Assembly: GCA_013152695.1 (NCBI GenBank)
Contig: JAADFV010000109.1
Span: forward strand, 1-7,185
Direction: 5' to 3'
Length of the DNA stretch: 7,185 bases
Source: Chloroflexota bacterium
Lineage (GTDB): Bacteria > Chloroflexota > Anaerolineae > J102
Below are positions 1 to 7,008 of the stretch, piece after piece. The notes beneath the pieces were generated by a model, which made no database searches, was not told where the DNA came from, and saw only the letters and a program-made list of their open reading frames with translations. Every line of letters starts with the position of its first letter. Position 1 is the stretch's first letter. Position numbers and translations under genes: made by a program.

Positions 1-254
1 GTAAGATCGTCCAGGCCGACGCGGCTATGAAAACCGTGCTTTTCGATGAGCTCAGTATTATGACAACCACTACATGTCTGCATGGTCGAAACAGGCTTGC
101 CCGATACCAACACATTGACACCATCTTCATCTAGAAGAGGAAAAGTAGGATGGATGGGTGACGGTTGGGCTGCAGCCGTGCCTCCGGCGATCAGTAGCAG
201 AAGCACAACCAGTGTGACGAGAAAAACGGTGCGCTTGGAGTAATGTTGCATCAT
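1..254 (-). CDS. Secreted multiheme(?) cytochrome c, N-terminal part, truncated by window edge
   Basis: This is the 5' part (84 codons) of a gene that runs off the left edge. Residues 1-29 form a Sec signal peptide: a basic start (HYSKR), a hydrophobic core of about 14 residues (VFLVTLVVLLLLIA) and an AAA-Q cleavage site near residue 29. A CSGCH haem c site follows at residues 61-65, with His73 and His76 close behind as possible axial ligands. The mature protein therefore lies outside the membrane and carries covalent haem. One haem is visible, and more may lie in the missing part. Translation starts at 254 or at the adjacent ATG at 251. Both are preceded by a strong GGAGG inside the end of the octaheme gene, and the ATGA overlap implies translational coupling. 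The tight linkage suggests it is the electron partner of the octaheme protein. The exact family was not recognised. Confidence 0.85.
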   Translation of the reverse strand, partial: MMQHYSKRTVFLVTLVVLLLLIAGGTAAAQPSPIHPTFPLLDEDGVNVLVSGKPVSTMQTCSGCHNTELIEKHGFHSRVGLDDL

Positions 255-1732
255 TGTGCACCTCCATTCTGGACATCAGCAACTTTGCCTTCAATCTTTC
301 GACTACCGAAGAACATGGGATCGCCGTCATAACCGAGCGCCTTCCAGTCCAAACGCCCTGGCTTGCCATCTGGCGTATGGCAGGCATTACATTGGAGGGC
401 GTCCTCTTTGGGCGCCACCATGTGCGTTGTCGGCCAGTACATAGCAGTGGGCGCGAATCCATATTCACCGCTGTAGGGGATATTGTGGGCCTCTGCCCCC
501 AGACGCAGAGCCTTATCCCACTCGAAGTCAGTCCAATAGCCGCCCTCACCGTAAGTCTTGGGCGTTAGTAAGATGTTGTAAACCTTGTCGTAAGGCTGTT
601 TTGCATGATGCACTTTGAAGGGGAAAATCTTGGCATTAGGATCGTCGATACTACCGGCAGGCATATTCAAAACGGTCTCCACATTGGGATCGATTTTATC
701 CCCAATGAGATAGCGATTCTCGACTACACCGTTGTACCAGGCATAATCAGGAATCACATTTTTCTCGTAGATAAATTCACCCTTGATCTTGAGATACTCG
801 TGGGGATTGTTGGGGCGAGTGTCATCACCGGCTTTAGACCAATCCCACCACACTTTTGTTGCTTCCTTGCGAGCAAAGGCGGGAATGTGACAGGTCTGGC
901 AGGCGACACTATCCGTGTGCAAATTGAGCCGGTCATCCTCATGGGGTTTCTCGGCGTGACAATCTGTGCAATGTGCCTGGTTCTCGTCGTCAAGGCTGAC
1001 GCTAATAGAACGACCACTCCACTGATGTTTTCCTTCATAGCGGTGGCACTCGGTGCAGGTAAAATCGTAGCGCCCCATATGTACATCCAACTCGTCAGAG
1101 GGATTGATCAGTGAGTTGTCGAGATCGCCGTGCTTGACCGCATCGCCGCCACCACCACGAAAATGACAAACACCACAGTTTAGACGGCTGGGATTACCCA
1201 CATGTTTGGCTATGTCGACTAAATCGACACCCTTGGCGGGATAGCCGGAGTTGGCTTTCACATAAAGCCCGGTCGTGTCGTGACAAACCAGGCAGTCAAC
1301 CCCAGTTGGATCGTTAAAATCATAGTTCTCGTCTTCCCAGCCGTAGCCGGCGTGGCAGGCAGTGCATGGTGGCCAGTTGGGCTTGATCGCTATGCAAAAA
1401 TTGTTGAGAACGTATCTTTTACCGGTGTAGACAGGTTCATCACGACCGGGAACTTCATAAGGGCCATGAGTCCAGGTGAAGTGGTTGTTATGCAACATGT
1501 CGTTGCCGGCGTCGGGATGACACTCCAAGCAAGCTTTAGTGACATCCTCTCCACTTTCGAAGGGGCCCTGAATAAGTCCTGTGTGGTCGGTGGGAATGGG
1601 ATGCTCGGGGCGGTGTGCCCAAGGATCATCGACCTTGGCCGCGTTTGTTTTGGGAACGAAGATGGCAATCGGTACGATGATGATTAGCAGCGTAATCAGG
1701 GCACCGACTACCCACCATTTTTGATTTGACAT
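251..1732 (-). CDS. Octaheme c-type cytochrome, tetrathionate reductase (OTR) family
   Basis: A membrane-anchored or secreted octaheme cytochrome c. Counting from the longer start at 1756 (501 aa), it has eight CXXCH sites at residues 76, 131, 155, 194, 234, 263, 286 and 456. A hydrophobic N-terminal segment (about 15-35) acts as signal or anchor, and NAA before residue 41 is a possible cleavage site. The 165-residue gap between haems 7 and 8, the WWDW motif (303-306) and the NNFCI...CTACHAGYGW block around haem 2 fit the octaheme tetrathionate reductase family described from Shewanella. Members of that family reduce tetrathionate, nitrite or hydroxylamine in vitro, but their role in the cell is unsettled. 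Lys125, just before haem 2, could be the unusual lysine ligand known there, which is inference. I prefer the start at 1732 (493 aa) because AGGAAG lies about 10 nt upstream, whereas the ATG at 1756 has no ribosome site. The gene follows arsR by 32-56 bp and overlaps the next cytochrome gene by 4 bp. Confidence 0.92.
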   Translation of the reverse strand: MSNQKWWVVGALITLLIIIVPIAIFVPKTNAAKVDDPWAHRPEHPIPTDHTGLIQGPFESGEDVTKACLECHPDAGNDMLHNNHFTWTHGPYEVPGRDEPVYTGKRYVLNNFCIAIKPNWPPCTACHAGYGWEDENYDFNDPTGVDCLVCHDTTGLYVKANSGYPAKGVDLVDIAKHVGNPSRLNCGVCHFRGGGGDAVKHGDLDNSLINPSDELDVHMGRYDFTCTECHRYEGKHQWSGRSISVSLDDENQAHCTDCHAEKPHEDDRLNLHTDSVACQTCHIPAFARKEATKVWWDWSKAGDDTRPNNPHEYLKIKGEFIYEKNVIPDYAWYNGVVENRYLIGDKIDPNVETVLNMPAGSIDDPNAKIFPFKVHHAKQPYDKVYNILLTPKTYGEGGYWTDFEWDKALRLGAEAHNIPYSGEYGFAPTAMYWPTTHMVAPKEDALQCNACHTPDGKPGRLDWKALGYDGDPMFFGSRKIEGKVADVQNGGAQ

Positions 1733-1788
1733 AGGCTTTTCACTTCCTTTTGCCATAACGATGGGCTTGATGAAATAGGAGAAAAGAT

Positions 1789-2133
1789 TTAGGTTTGAGA
1801 AGAAGAATAAGACTGGGCGTGCGTAATAATACGCTCACCCAGGATTTCCCGGAGCAAATCTAAAGCCTCGATGATGCGATAATCATTGAGGCTGTATATC
1901 ACCTGTCGACCTTGCCGTTCGTCCTTGACAAGATAAGAACTTCGCAAAATGCGTAAATGGCGAGAGATGGTCGATTGGGGTAATTCGAGTCGTTTTTGGA
2001 TATAGCTTACGTTATGTGGTTTATCTGCTAGCGCGTAGAGAATGGCTATACGAATTGGATCAGCTAAAGCTGTGCATAGTTCGGCATGAAGCCGGTTGAG
2101 TTCAGCGCGAGGAGGAATGGTATTTGAAGACAT
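1789..2133 (-). CDS. ArsR/SmtB-family winged-helix transcriptional regulator
   Basis: A 114-residue DNA-binding repressor of typical ArsR length. Residues 20-36 (CTALADPIRIAILYAL) match the family's first conserved helix. YIQKRLELPQSTISRHLRIL (about 44-63) is the helix-turn-helix with the recognition helix QSTISRHL, and VKDERQGRQVIYSL is the beta wing. The only cysteine is Cys20. The ELCVCD metal box of arsenic or cadmium sensors is absent, and so are the paired cysteines of persulfide sensors such as SqrR/BigR, so the inducer cannot be read from the sequence. It is the first gene of a minus-strand operon, with the octaheme cytochrome immediately downstream, so it most likely represses itself and the cytochromes through the palindrome at 2164-2179. 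No clear Shine-Dalgarno precedes the ATG. No other start codon is close, so this one is kept. Confidence 0.93.
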   Translation of the reverse strand: MSSNTIPPRAELNRLHAELCTALADPIRIAILYALADKPHNVSYIQKRLELPQSTISRHLRILRSSYLVKDERQGRQVIYSLNDYRIIEALDLLREILGERIITHAQSYSSSQT

Positions 2134-2163
2134 GAGGCGTGTTCGGCAAAAAACATTTATTAG

Positions 2164-2179
2164 ATGCGGATATCCGAAT
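2164..2179. promoter_or_regulatory. Probable ArsR operator palindrome
   Basis: The plus strand reads ATGCGGATATCCGAAT. The core CGGATATCCG is a perfect 10-bp palindrome, and 7 of the 8 base pairs of the full 16-mer match. It lies directly downstream of the TATAAT box at 2187-2192, so it covers the predicted transcription start of the arsR-cytochrome operon, where a repressor would block initiation. On the minus strand it reads ATTC-N8-GCAT, one base from the ATTC-N8-GAAT pattern I recall for SqrR/BigR-type ArsR repressors. Binding itself is inferred. Confidence 0.6.
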
Positions 2180-2186
2180 ATGTTGC

Positions 2187-2215
2187 ATTATACAGCAAAT
2201 CGACTCGTGCATCTA
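2187..2215 (-). promoter_or_regulatory. Promoter of the arsR-cytochrome operon
   Basis: A perfect TATAAT lies at 2192-2187 on the minus strand. The hexamer 17 bp upstream (2215-2210, TAGATG) is a poor -35, with 3 of 6 matches. Transcription should start near 2180, giving a leader of roughly 45 nt before the arsR ATG at 2133. A perfect -10 with a weak -35 and an operator at the start point is a typical arrangement for a repressed promoter. Confidence 0.6.
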
Positions 2216-2475
2216 TGATCAATCTCATATTGCACCCATCTTGTACTCATCTTTCCCTCATTTTTACCAGGCAAAGCATACCTAGGGGCATCAACTGGCC
2301 TCTTGGCATGCTTTCCTTTTTCCTTGTCCTCGCCGCCTTGCTGCTTGACTGCTTGCTCTGGTATCATGCGGGAAAATTGTGTTGCGTCATGCCTTATGCA
2401 ACGAATTTCTGCTTGTTTACCTACCCTTGCCTTGACACTATGGTTCTCTTTTCCTGATTGACGGAGCTTAACTCT
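2216..2475. other. Intergenic region between arsR promoter and M50 protease gene
   Basis: Together with the arsR promoter, this gives about 340 bp without a convincing gene. It should hold the plus-strand promoter of the protease gene, but I see no good -35/-10 pair. TTGACA at 2432-2437 has only TGATTG 17 bp downstream, and TTGACT at 2345-2350 has nothing suitable. An open frame on each strand crosses the region, but neither has a ribosome site or a recognisable protein. No tRNA, terminator or repeat was seen. Confidence 0.5.
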
Positions 2476-3534
2476 ATGGGCGCATGGCGCATCGCCACGG
2501 TTCGTGGCATCCCCATCAAAATTCATTGGTCTTTCTTCATCCTTCCCCTCTTCTACGGCCTGGGGGCAGGCTCGCCTGCAGGCGCACTACGCGGGGTAGT
2601 ATTCATCCTGCTACTTTTTGCCTGCGTAGTCTTACACGAACTAGGCCATAGTCTGGCAGCCCAGTATTATGGCATCACTGTCAAAGAGATTTTGTTGCTG
2701 CCTCTGGGAGGGTTGGCGCAGATGACGCGTATGCCCCGGCAGCCCTTACAAGAGTTCGTCGTCGCCATCGCCGGACCGGCCGTCAACATTGCCATTGTCA
2801 TCTTACTCGGTCTCGTTGTCCCTTCCGCCCTCGACTTACAGCGTCTTTCCCAGCAGGCGGGGGCATCAGCCAGTGTGGATTTGCTCCGTGATCTGGCGAT
2901 TACCAACCTCTATTTGGCGGGCTTCAATTTACTACCGGCCTTTCCCATGGATGGCGGACGCGTGTTGCGGGCGATCCTCAACGCCATGCTCCCCTACGAA
3001 ACAGCTACGAGTATTGCCAGCTGGGTGGGGCGACTTTTTGCCATCGGCTTTGCCCTGTTAGGACTGGCCACCGGTAACTGGATTCTCGCAGCGATTGGCA
3101 TTTTCATTTTCGCGGGAGCCGGGGCCGAAAATACAATGGTGCAACAGCAAGCCATCTGGGAACGATTCGTGGCTGCAGATATTGCTCGCCCTGCCACTTC
3201 ACTACACCCCCTCGATCTCCTGGGCCAGATCGAACCGCAGGTACGCTTTAGTGCCCAACCCATCTACCCAGTGATCGATGGCCCCCGCCTGGAAGGCATG
3301 GTCAGTCGTGATAAAATCCTGGCTGCTGCCCAGGCTTTAGGGCCGGGTACGCCCGTACAAGCAATAACCGACCGTGCCCGTTATGTCGCCGCTGATATGC
3401 CCCTGGACCAACTCTATCAGGTGATGATGACGAAGCAACTCCCTGGCCTTCTGGTCATCGACAATCATAAACTTTTGGGTGTTGTCGGTATTGAGGATGT
3501 GGTGGAGGCCCTAAAAAGCAAACAGTCGCCATGA
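2476..3534 (+). CDS. Site-2-protease-like M50 membrane zinc metalloprotease with CBS domains
   Basis: A polytopic membrane protease that cuts substrates within or next to the membrane. Numbered from the upstream TTG at 2458 (358 aa), it has the zinc and catalytic motif HELGH at 60-64 inside a hydrophobic helix. A conserved AGPAVN lies at 105-110 in the next one, and the second metal motif NLLPAFPMDGGRVLR spans 157-171, with Asp165 as the third ligand. Further membrane segments lie at about 190-222. Residues 238-352 form two CBS-like repeats ending in GMVSRDKIL and GVVGIEDVV, which in this subfamily are thought to sense nucleotides or energy state. The start at 2476 (352 aa) is preferred because GGAG lies 9 nt upstream, whereas the TTG at 2458 has no ribosome site. 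The gene is monocistronic, divergent from arsR and convergent with the dynamin gene. No substrate is suggested by its neighbours. Confidence 0.93.
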   Translation: MGAWRIATVRGIPIKIHWSFFILPLFYGLGAGSPAGALRGVVFILLLFACVVLHELGHSLAAQYYGITVKEILLLPLGGLAQMTRMPRQPLQEFVVAIAGPAVNIAIVILLGLVVPSALDLQRLSQQAGASASVDLLRDLAITNLYLAGFNLLPAFPMDGGRVLRAILNAMLPYETATSIASWVGRLFAIGFALLGLATGNWILAAIGIFIFAGAGAENTMVQQQAIWERFVAADIARPATSLHPLDLLGQIEPQVRFSAQPIYPVIDGPRLEGMVSRDKILAAAQALGPGTPVQAITDRARYVAADMPLDQLYQVMMTKQLPGLLVIDNHKLLGVVGIEDVVEALKSKQSP

Positions 3535-3636
3535 ACAAAGCGCGTTTTGGCAACGAACACCGTCGACAAGGTGGCGCGACCGTAGCCTTCCGGTAGCTGG
3601 TAACGCCTTAGGCTTCGCCGGACATGACCGAGAGTA
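3535..3636. other. Convergent intergenic stretch with small inverted and direct repeats
   Basis: This 102-bp GC-rich stretch separates the ends of the protease and dynamin genes. It holds CACC/GGTG arms (3558-3561 and 3570-3573) around a GTCGAC, and ACCG/CGGT arms (3579-3582 and 3591-3594). The pentamer GTAGC occurs twice 6 bp apart, and GCCTTAGGC lies at 3605-3613. There is no T-run after any hairpin, so no intrinsic terminator can be called for either gene. It could be a fragment of a dispersed repeat, which cannot be settled here. Confidence 0.4.
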
Positions 3637-5388
3637 CTACTCTTCGCTCCCGATTTTGGCGACATCGACCGACAATTGCGAAATCGTCGTTGCCAGGGTG
3701 GTAAGTTCGCTGTTGAGAGTTTGCAACTTATCGTATTCGACACGAATGAAGCGGGTGTAAGGGGCAATTGCTTCCCGCATCTCCTGGACCGAATGCGCCA
3801 ATTCTCGCTCAAATTGGGCGTTTATCGCCTGCTCCAAACGGTAGCGTAGATCATCGATTTTGGCATCAAGGTTGCGTTTGGCAGCTCGTCGCCGCGCGGG
3901 CAGAATAAAGAGGCCAGCAAAGGCAATACTGCCAGCGGCAATGATGCCGAGGGGGTCCAAAGCACGCGTGAGAACGTGTAAAAGCACGGCGCCGATACCG
4001 ATGGCGCCCACCTCGACGGCACCCATAGCTGCCAGGGTCGACTGCACCGATTCACTCAACTGCCGTGCCTCTTCCGATTTGTCGTAGCTGGCCACAACCT
4101 CGCGGGCGACCCGGCCGACCGATTGCAGGAGTTTTTGACGATTACTATCGAATTGGCCCCCAATGTCCCCTACCATTTTATCACGGTGTTCGGCTGTGCG
4201 CTGGCTGAGATAGCGGGTAATGTCTTGCCATTGCCGGAAGTTGCGATCAACCATCCAATCGATGATGTCGCTCACTTCGGCTTCGATTTGGGTATGGGTA
4301 TCGGCCACCACCTGACGCTCAAATTCGGAGCGAAGGCGGGAACTATTGATCAGGTCAAAGAATCGCCCCATACGAATCATCTCGTCGAAAAACTCATCGC
4401 CCCGTGCCCGCATGTCGTGGAGGATGTTATCGATACGGTTGAGACGGAAGCTAAAGTCATGCTGCATATCAGCGATGTAGGCGTCTAGATCTGCATCGAT
4501 GACATCGATAGTCGCGAAGTCTTCCTGCAGAAGCTGAAGTCGTTCTCGCACCCGTGCTTCGTATTTGCTGCGTAAATGCTCGGCAACTCCGAGGGGACTC
4601 TCGAGTTTAAGGCGCAGGCGTTGTTTCTGGTCCAGTTGTTGGAGGATGAAGGTCTCCAGTTCGAGAAAGCGGGATTGCCGCAGCCACTGCTCACGACGAG
4701 TGGGATCTTTTTCTGTTTTTGCAGCCAGAGCCAACTTGGCAGAGACGGGAAATATCACAGGAATCGAACCTAAGATGGCGCTGGTTTGCTCACGAACAAA
4801 GGTGATGACTTCGTCTAGAGCCTCTGGCGTATCCAAAAGATCGATTTTGTTGATAATCACGACTACTTTCTTGCCCCAACTGCGTACTTTCTCCAAAAAA
4901 GCTCGTTCGCTATCGCTTATGGGCTGGCTGGCGGCAGTGACAAAGAGGACGAGGTCTGAGCGAGGAACGAAGGCCTCGGTGATCTGCTGGTGACGCTGAA
5001 TGATGGCGTTTGTGCCGGGTGTATCGACGATATTGATATCCTGTAGCCAGGCAACTGGATATTGCAGACGCAAGAGATAGGGTTCTTGCTGATAAGCTCC
5101 GGGCTGGATGCCGTATTGGAGAATGTGCACCTGGCTGGTTGTCGGTGTGACCCCTTCTTCTAAAAAGGGTTCACCGAGTAAGGCATTGATGACGGCAGAT
5201 TTACCACTATTGAATTCGCCCACGACGACCAAAAGAAAGAACTCGTCAAGCTGCTGACGAGTGTGGGCAAGTGTCTCCAGATCATGGGCGGGGGCTTCAA
5301 GTTGCGCTAAGATGCGTTCCAGAGTGGCGAATAGATTCCGTTCTTGGCGCAAAATAGCTTCATGTTGTGCTGTTAGAATCTTGTGCAT
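3637..5388 (-). CDS. Bacterial dynamin-like GTPase
   Basis: A 583-residue large GTPase of the dynamin superfamily, expected to bind and remodel membranes. The G domain is complete: P-loop GEFNSGKS at 57-64, switch I threonines in TPTTS at 81-85, DTPG at 122-125, NKID at 180-183 and a G5-like SAK at 216-218. Charged, heptad-like helices at about 255-450 form the stalk. Two adjacent hydrophobic segments at about 455-475 and 479-497 look like the membrane-inserting paddle. A basic ARRRAAKR and a last coiled coil (505-575) follow. This order matches bacterial dynamin-like proteins (BDLP/DynA type, single copy). The start lies 6 bp after the stop of the upstream unknown gene, with only a weak AGG as ribosome site, so it is probably co-transcribed and coupled with that gene. 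Proposed roles in the family are membrane fusion, stress repair or phage defence. Which one applies here is not visible. Confidence 0.93.
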   Translation of the reverse strand: MHKILTAQHEAILRQERNLFATLERILAQLEAPAHDLETLAHTRQQLDEFFLLVVVGEFNSGKSAVINALLGEPFLEEGVTPTTSQVHILQYGIQPGAYQQEPYLLRLQYPVAWLQDINIVDTPGTNAIIQRHQQITEAFVPRSDLVLFVTAASQPISDSERAFLEKVRSWGKKVVVIINKIDLLDTPEALDEVITFVREQTSAILGSIPVIFPVSAKLALAAKTEKDPTRREQWLRQSRFLELETFILQQLDQKQRLRLKLESPLGVAEHLRSKYEARVRERLQLLQEDFATIDVIDADLDAYIADMQHDFSFRLNRIDNILHDMRARGDEFFDEMIRMGRFFDLINSSRLRSEFERQVVADTHTQIEAEVSDIIDWMVDRNFRQWQDITRYLSQRTAEHRDKMVGDIGGQFDSNRQKLLQSVGRVAREVVASYDKSEEARQLSESVQSTLAAMGAVEVGAIGIGAVLLHVLTRALDPLGIIAAGSIAFAGLFILPARRRAAKRNLDAKIDDLRYRLEQAINAQFERELAHSVQEMREAIAPYTRFIRVEYDKLQTLNSELTTLATTISQLSVDVAKIGSEE

Positions 5389-5394
5389 AGGGGG

Positions 5395-6900
5395 TCAAAC
5401 CTGTTCGGGCTCAGGTTCGGTAATATCAAAGTCGGAAGAGGTGTCCGGAGGTGGTTCCTCAGGAGGTAAATGGGGCAATGCTTCCAGCAGCATCGGCAGG
5501 AGATTGGCGCCATGGCGCTGCAAATACGCCATCATTTCCAAGAGGTCGTCGGGAGTCATCTGCGGACGCGGCTCGGGTAATTGCCTTTCATTCACCCAGG
5601 CTTGCAAGGCGGGTAGATAGTTCGCACGAGCAGCAATGTCAATGGGGTAGCGTTCAGGATTGACACCAATCCAGTTGAGGGGGCCGGCTTTGCTTGCGAC
5701 TTCTTCCCAGGCGAGGGCGCCGGGTGTATCATGGGTATGTAAGAGGCTGGGCACGAGAGAAAGGAGGAGAGGGATATCTTTGGGAAGGTAGGGAGCCATA
5801 CGTGCCAGGTATTGTAGGCTATCATCAGTATGGAAGGGTAGCCAGAGAGGAAGAAGGTTGGCGCGCAGGGCGGCGGTGGGATTGATCTGATTGAAGCATT
5901 CGACAAGCATGCCTTGGGGGGCATGTTCGTGCATGTCGGCCTCCCAAAGATAAGCGGTATAAGCAAGGGCGCTGAAATCTTCAGGATGACCACCACTCAA
6001 TGCTTTGAACTGGTACTCTTCGTTGGCAGCAAAATCTTGTACGGCAGCTTTGAATTCGGGCAATGAGCCCCATTCTGATTCGGGCTCCTCGGAAATGGGC
6101 CAATGTTCAGATAATGTCCAGCCACCGCGATGTTCGGCACCGATACTCTCGAGCCAGGCGTCGATCTCTTCATTGCCTTCGAAATAGTCGGCAGAGACAT
6201 ATCCGCCCAGCCCTCCAACTTGAAAGGTGTGATTTTCGGCGATGAGATATTGGTCCCATTGGTAAGTGCAGTCGGCAAAGAAGATGATGCCGCCAGGGGC
6301 GAGGTGGGCGCGAATAAATTGCTGGAATGTTTGGGGCAACTGCCGAAGCTTCAGACGTACATGGTTCAGGTGCACTACAAGAAAGCGGTCGTGAATAGGA
6401 TCGTAGTGGTTGATGGCATGAAGATCGGGATTACGTTGCAGGATGGTATCGATCAGCGAGGCACCATAGGCCTGGTAGCTCTTGATATCGTCAGCTTTGC
6501 TGCGATGGCTAAAGCTGAGCAGAAATTGCGCAGGCAGGTAAGGAATCCGTAACAAAGCGGCGAGATAAGCGACTCCCCCATTCGGTGCCCCCAACATGAT
6601 TGCCGGATAACCTACACCTGGCTCGACGCGCTCGTAGGCAGTAAGGGCCTGACGAGCCAAACCTTCTGTGGTAAGTTCACCAGCGAGGGCAGGGTCCAAA
6701 CCGGTGTTGCGCAGGGCGCGTGCTCCTAAAGAAGCGATGACTTTGTCGGGGAGTCGTCCGGCCCAACGCAGAGCCGTGGCGCCCAAAGCTGGCCCTATCT
6801 GAGGGGGGCGGTACCAGGCGTTGCTGAGTGCAGCGGCCACGGCTTGCAGAACAGCAGCCGAGCTAGATTCTAGCGTTTCTCGTATACGGGGATATGCCAT
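5395..6900 (-). CDS. Conserved-looking protein of unknown function, partner of dynamin-like GTPase
   Basis: A 501-residue protein that I do not recognise. It has no signal peptide and no clear membrane helix, so it is probably cytoplasmic. Residues 98-130 hold a glycine-rich hydrophobic block (GAPNGGVAYLAALLRIPYLP). Residues 172-212 (hydrophobic strand, helix, LAPGGIIFFADCTY) resemble strands 4-5 of Rossmann-like methyltransferases. No glycine-rich SAM motif I is visible upstream, so a methyltransferase call would be speculation. The motif VGGLGGYVSADYF follows at 228-240. The rest is mostly helical, leucine- and proline-rich, and ends in an acidic, proline-rich tail (480-501) that is probably disordered and could mediate binding. 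It is the first gene of an operon and is followed after 6 bp by the dynamin-like GTPase. A good promoter lies upstream, but the ATG has no clear Shine-Dalgarno. Base composition and frame are continuous, with no sign of decay. Confidence 0.85.
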   Translation of the reverse strand: MAYPRIRETLESSSAAVLQAVAAALSNAWYRPPQIGPALGATALRWAGRLPDKVIASLGARALRNTGLDPALAGELTTEGLARQALTAYERVEPGVGYPAIMLGAPNGGVAYLAALLRIPYLPAQFLLSFSHRSKADDIKSYQAYGASLIDTILQRNPDLHAINHYDPIHDRFLVVHLNHVRLKLRQLPQTFQQFIRAHLAPGGIIFFADCTYQWDQYLIAENHTFQVGGLGGYVSADYFEGNEEIDAWLESIGAEHRGGWTLSEHWPISEEPESEWGSLPEFKAAVQDFAANEEYQFKALSGGHPEDFSALAYTAYLWEADMHEHAPQGMLVECFNQINPTAALRANLLPLWLPFHTDDSLQYLARMAPYLPKDIPLLLSLVPSLLHTHDTPGALAWEEVASKAGPLNWIGVNPERYPIDIAARANYLPALQAWVNERQLPEPRPQMTPDDLLEMMAYLQRHGANLLPMLLEALPHLPPEEPPPDTSSDFDITEPEPEQV

Positions 6901-6947
6901 GGTCGTTTTCTCGCTAATTACGGTCCAATCCAGGGAACAATGAATCC

Positions 6948-6976
6948 ATTATATCATTTTATGGTAAATGCGAAAA
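6948..6976 (-). promoter_or_regulatory. Extended -10 promoter of the unknown-protein/dynamin operon
   Basis: On the minus strand TGATATAAT (6956-6948) combines a perfect TATAAT with an extended -10 TGN. The hexamer 17 bp upstream is TTTTCG (6976-6971), a weak -35. Transcription would start near 6941, giving a leader of about 40 nt before the ATG at 6900. It stands back to back with the T-box promoter, the two -35 boxes being 32 bp apart. Confidence 0.65.
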
Positions 6977-7008
6977 GGTGAGGAGAAGGGCTGGCATTTC
7001 CTCCTAAT

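Noticed and set aside
605..1114. 169-codon plus-strand frame opposite the octaheme gene
   Set aside because: It is a shadow of the cytochrome gene. The minus frame carries eight CXXCH motifs and must be the coding one.
2164..2457. 97-codon plus-strand frame with a hydrophobic middle
   Set aside because: It begins inside the arsR operator, has no ribosome site, resembles no protein family and simply fills the intergenic region.
2432..2460. TTGACA as -35 of an M50 gene promoter
   Set aside because: The hexamer 17 bp downstream is TGATTG, a poor -10, and the start would fall only a few bases before the ATG.
2188..2526. 112-codon minus-strand frame
   Set aside because: It starts inside the M50 gene, overlaps the arsR promoter and gives a charged, low-complexity product with no recognisable domain.
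3631..3643. Palindrome AGAGTA/TACTCT as a transcription terminator
   Set aside because: The stem is short, the loop is too small unless pairs are opened, and no T-run follows on either strand.
3465..3812. 115-codon minus-strand frame across the convergent gap
   Set aside because: It overlaps the ends of two well-supported genes in another frame and has no ribosome site or known domain. The gap itself may still be a repeat.
5395..6900. Calling the unknown protein a SAM methyltransferase
   Set aside because: Only a late strand-like segment fits. The glycine-rich cofactor motif is not visible, so the call would be invented.
6981..7005. AGGAG/CTCCT inverted repeat as a terminator
   Set aside because: There are only five pairs with a long loop and no T-run. 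It lies between two divergent promoters, where no transcript should end.
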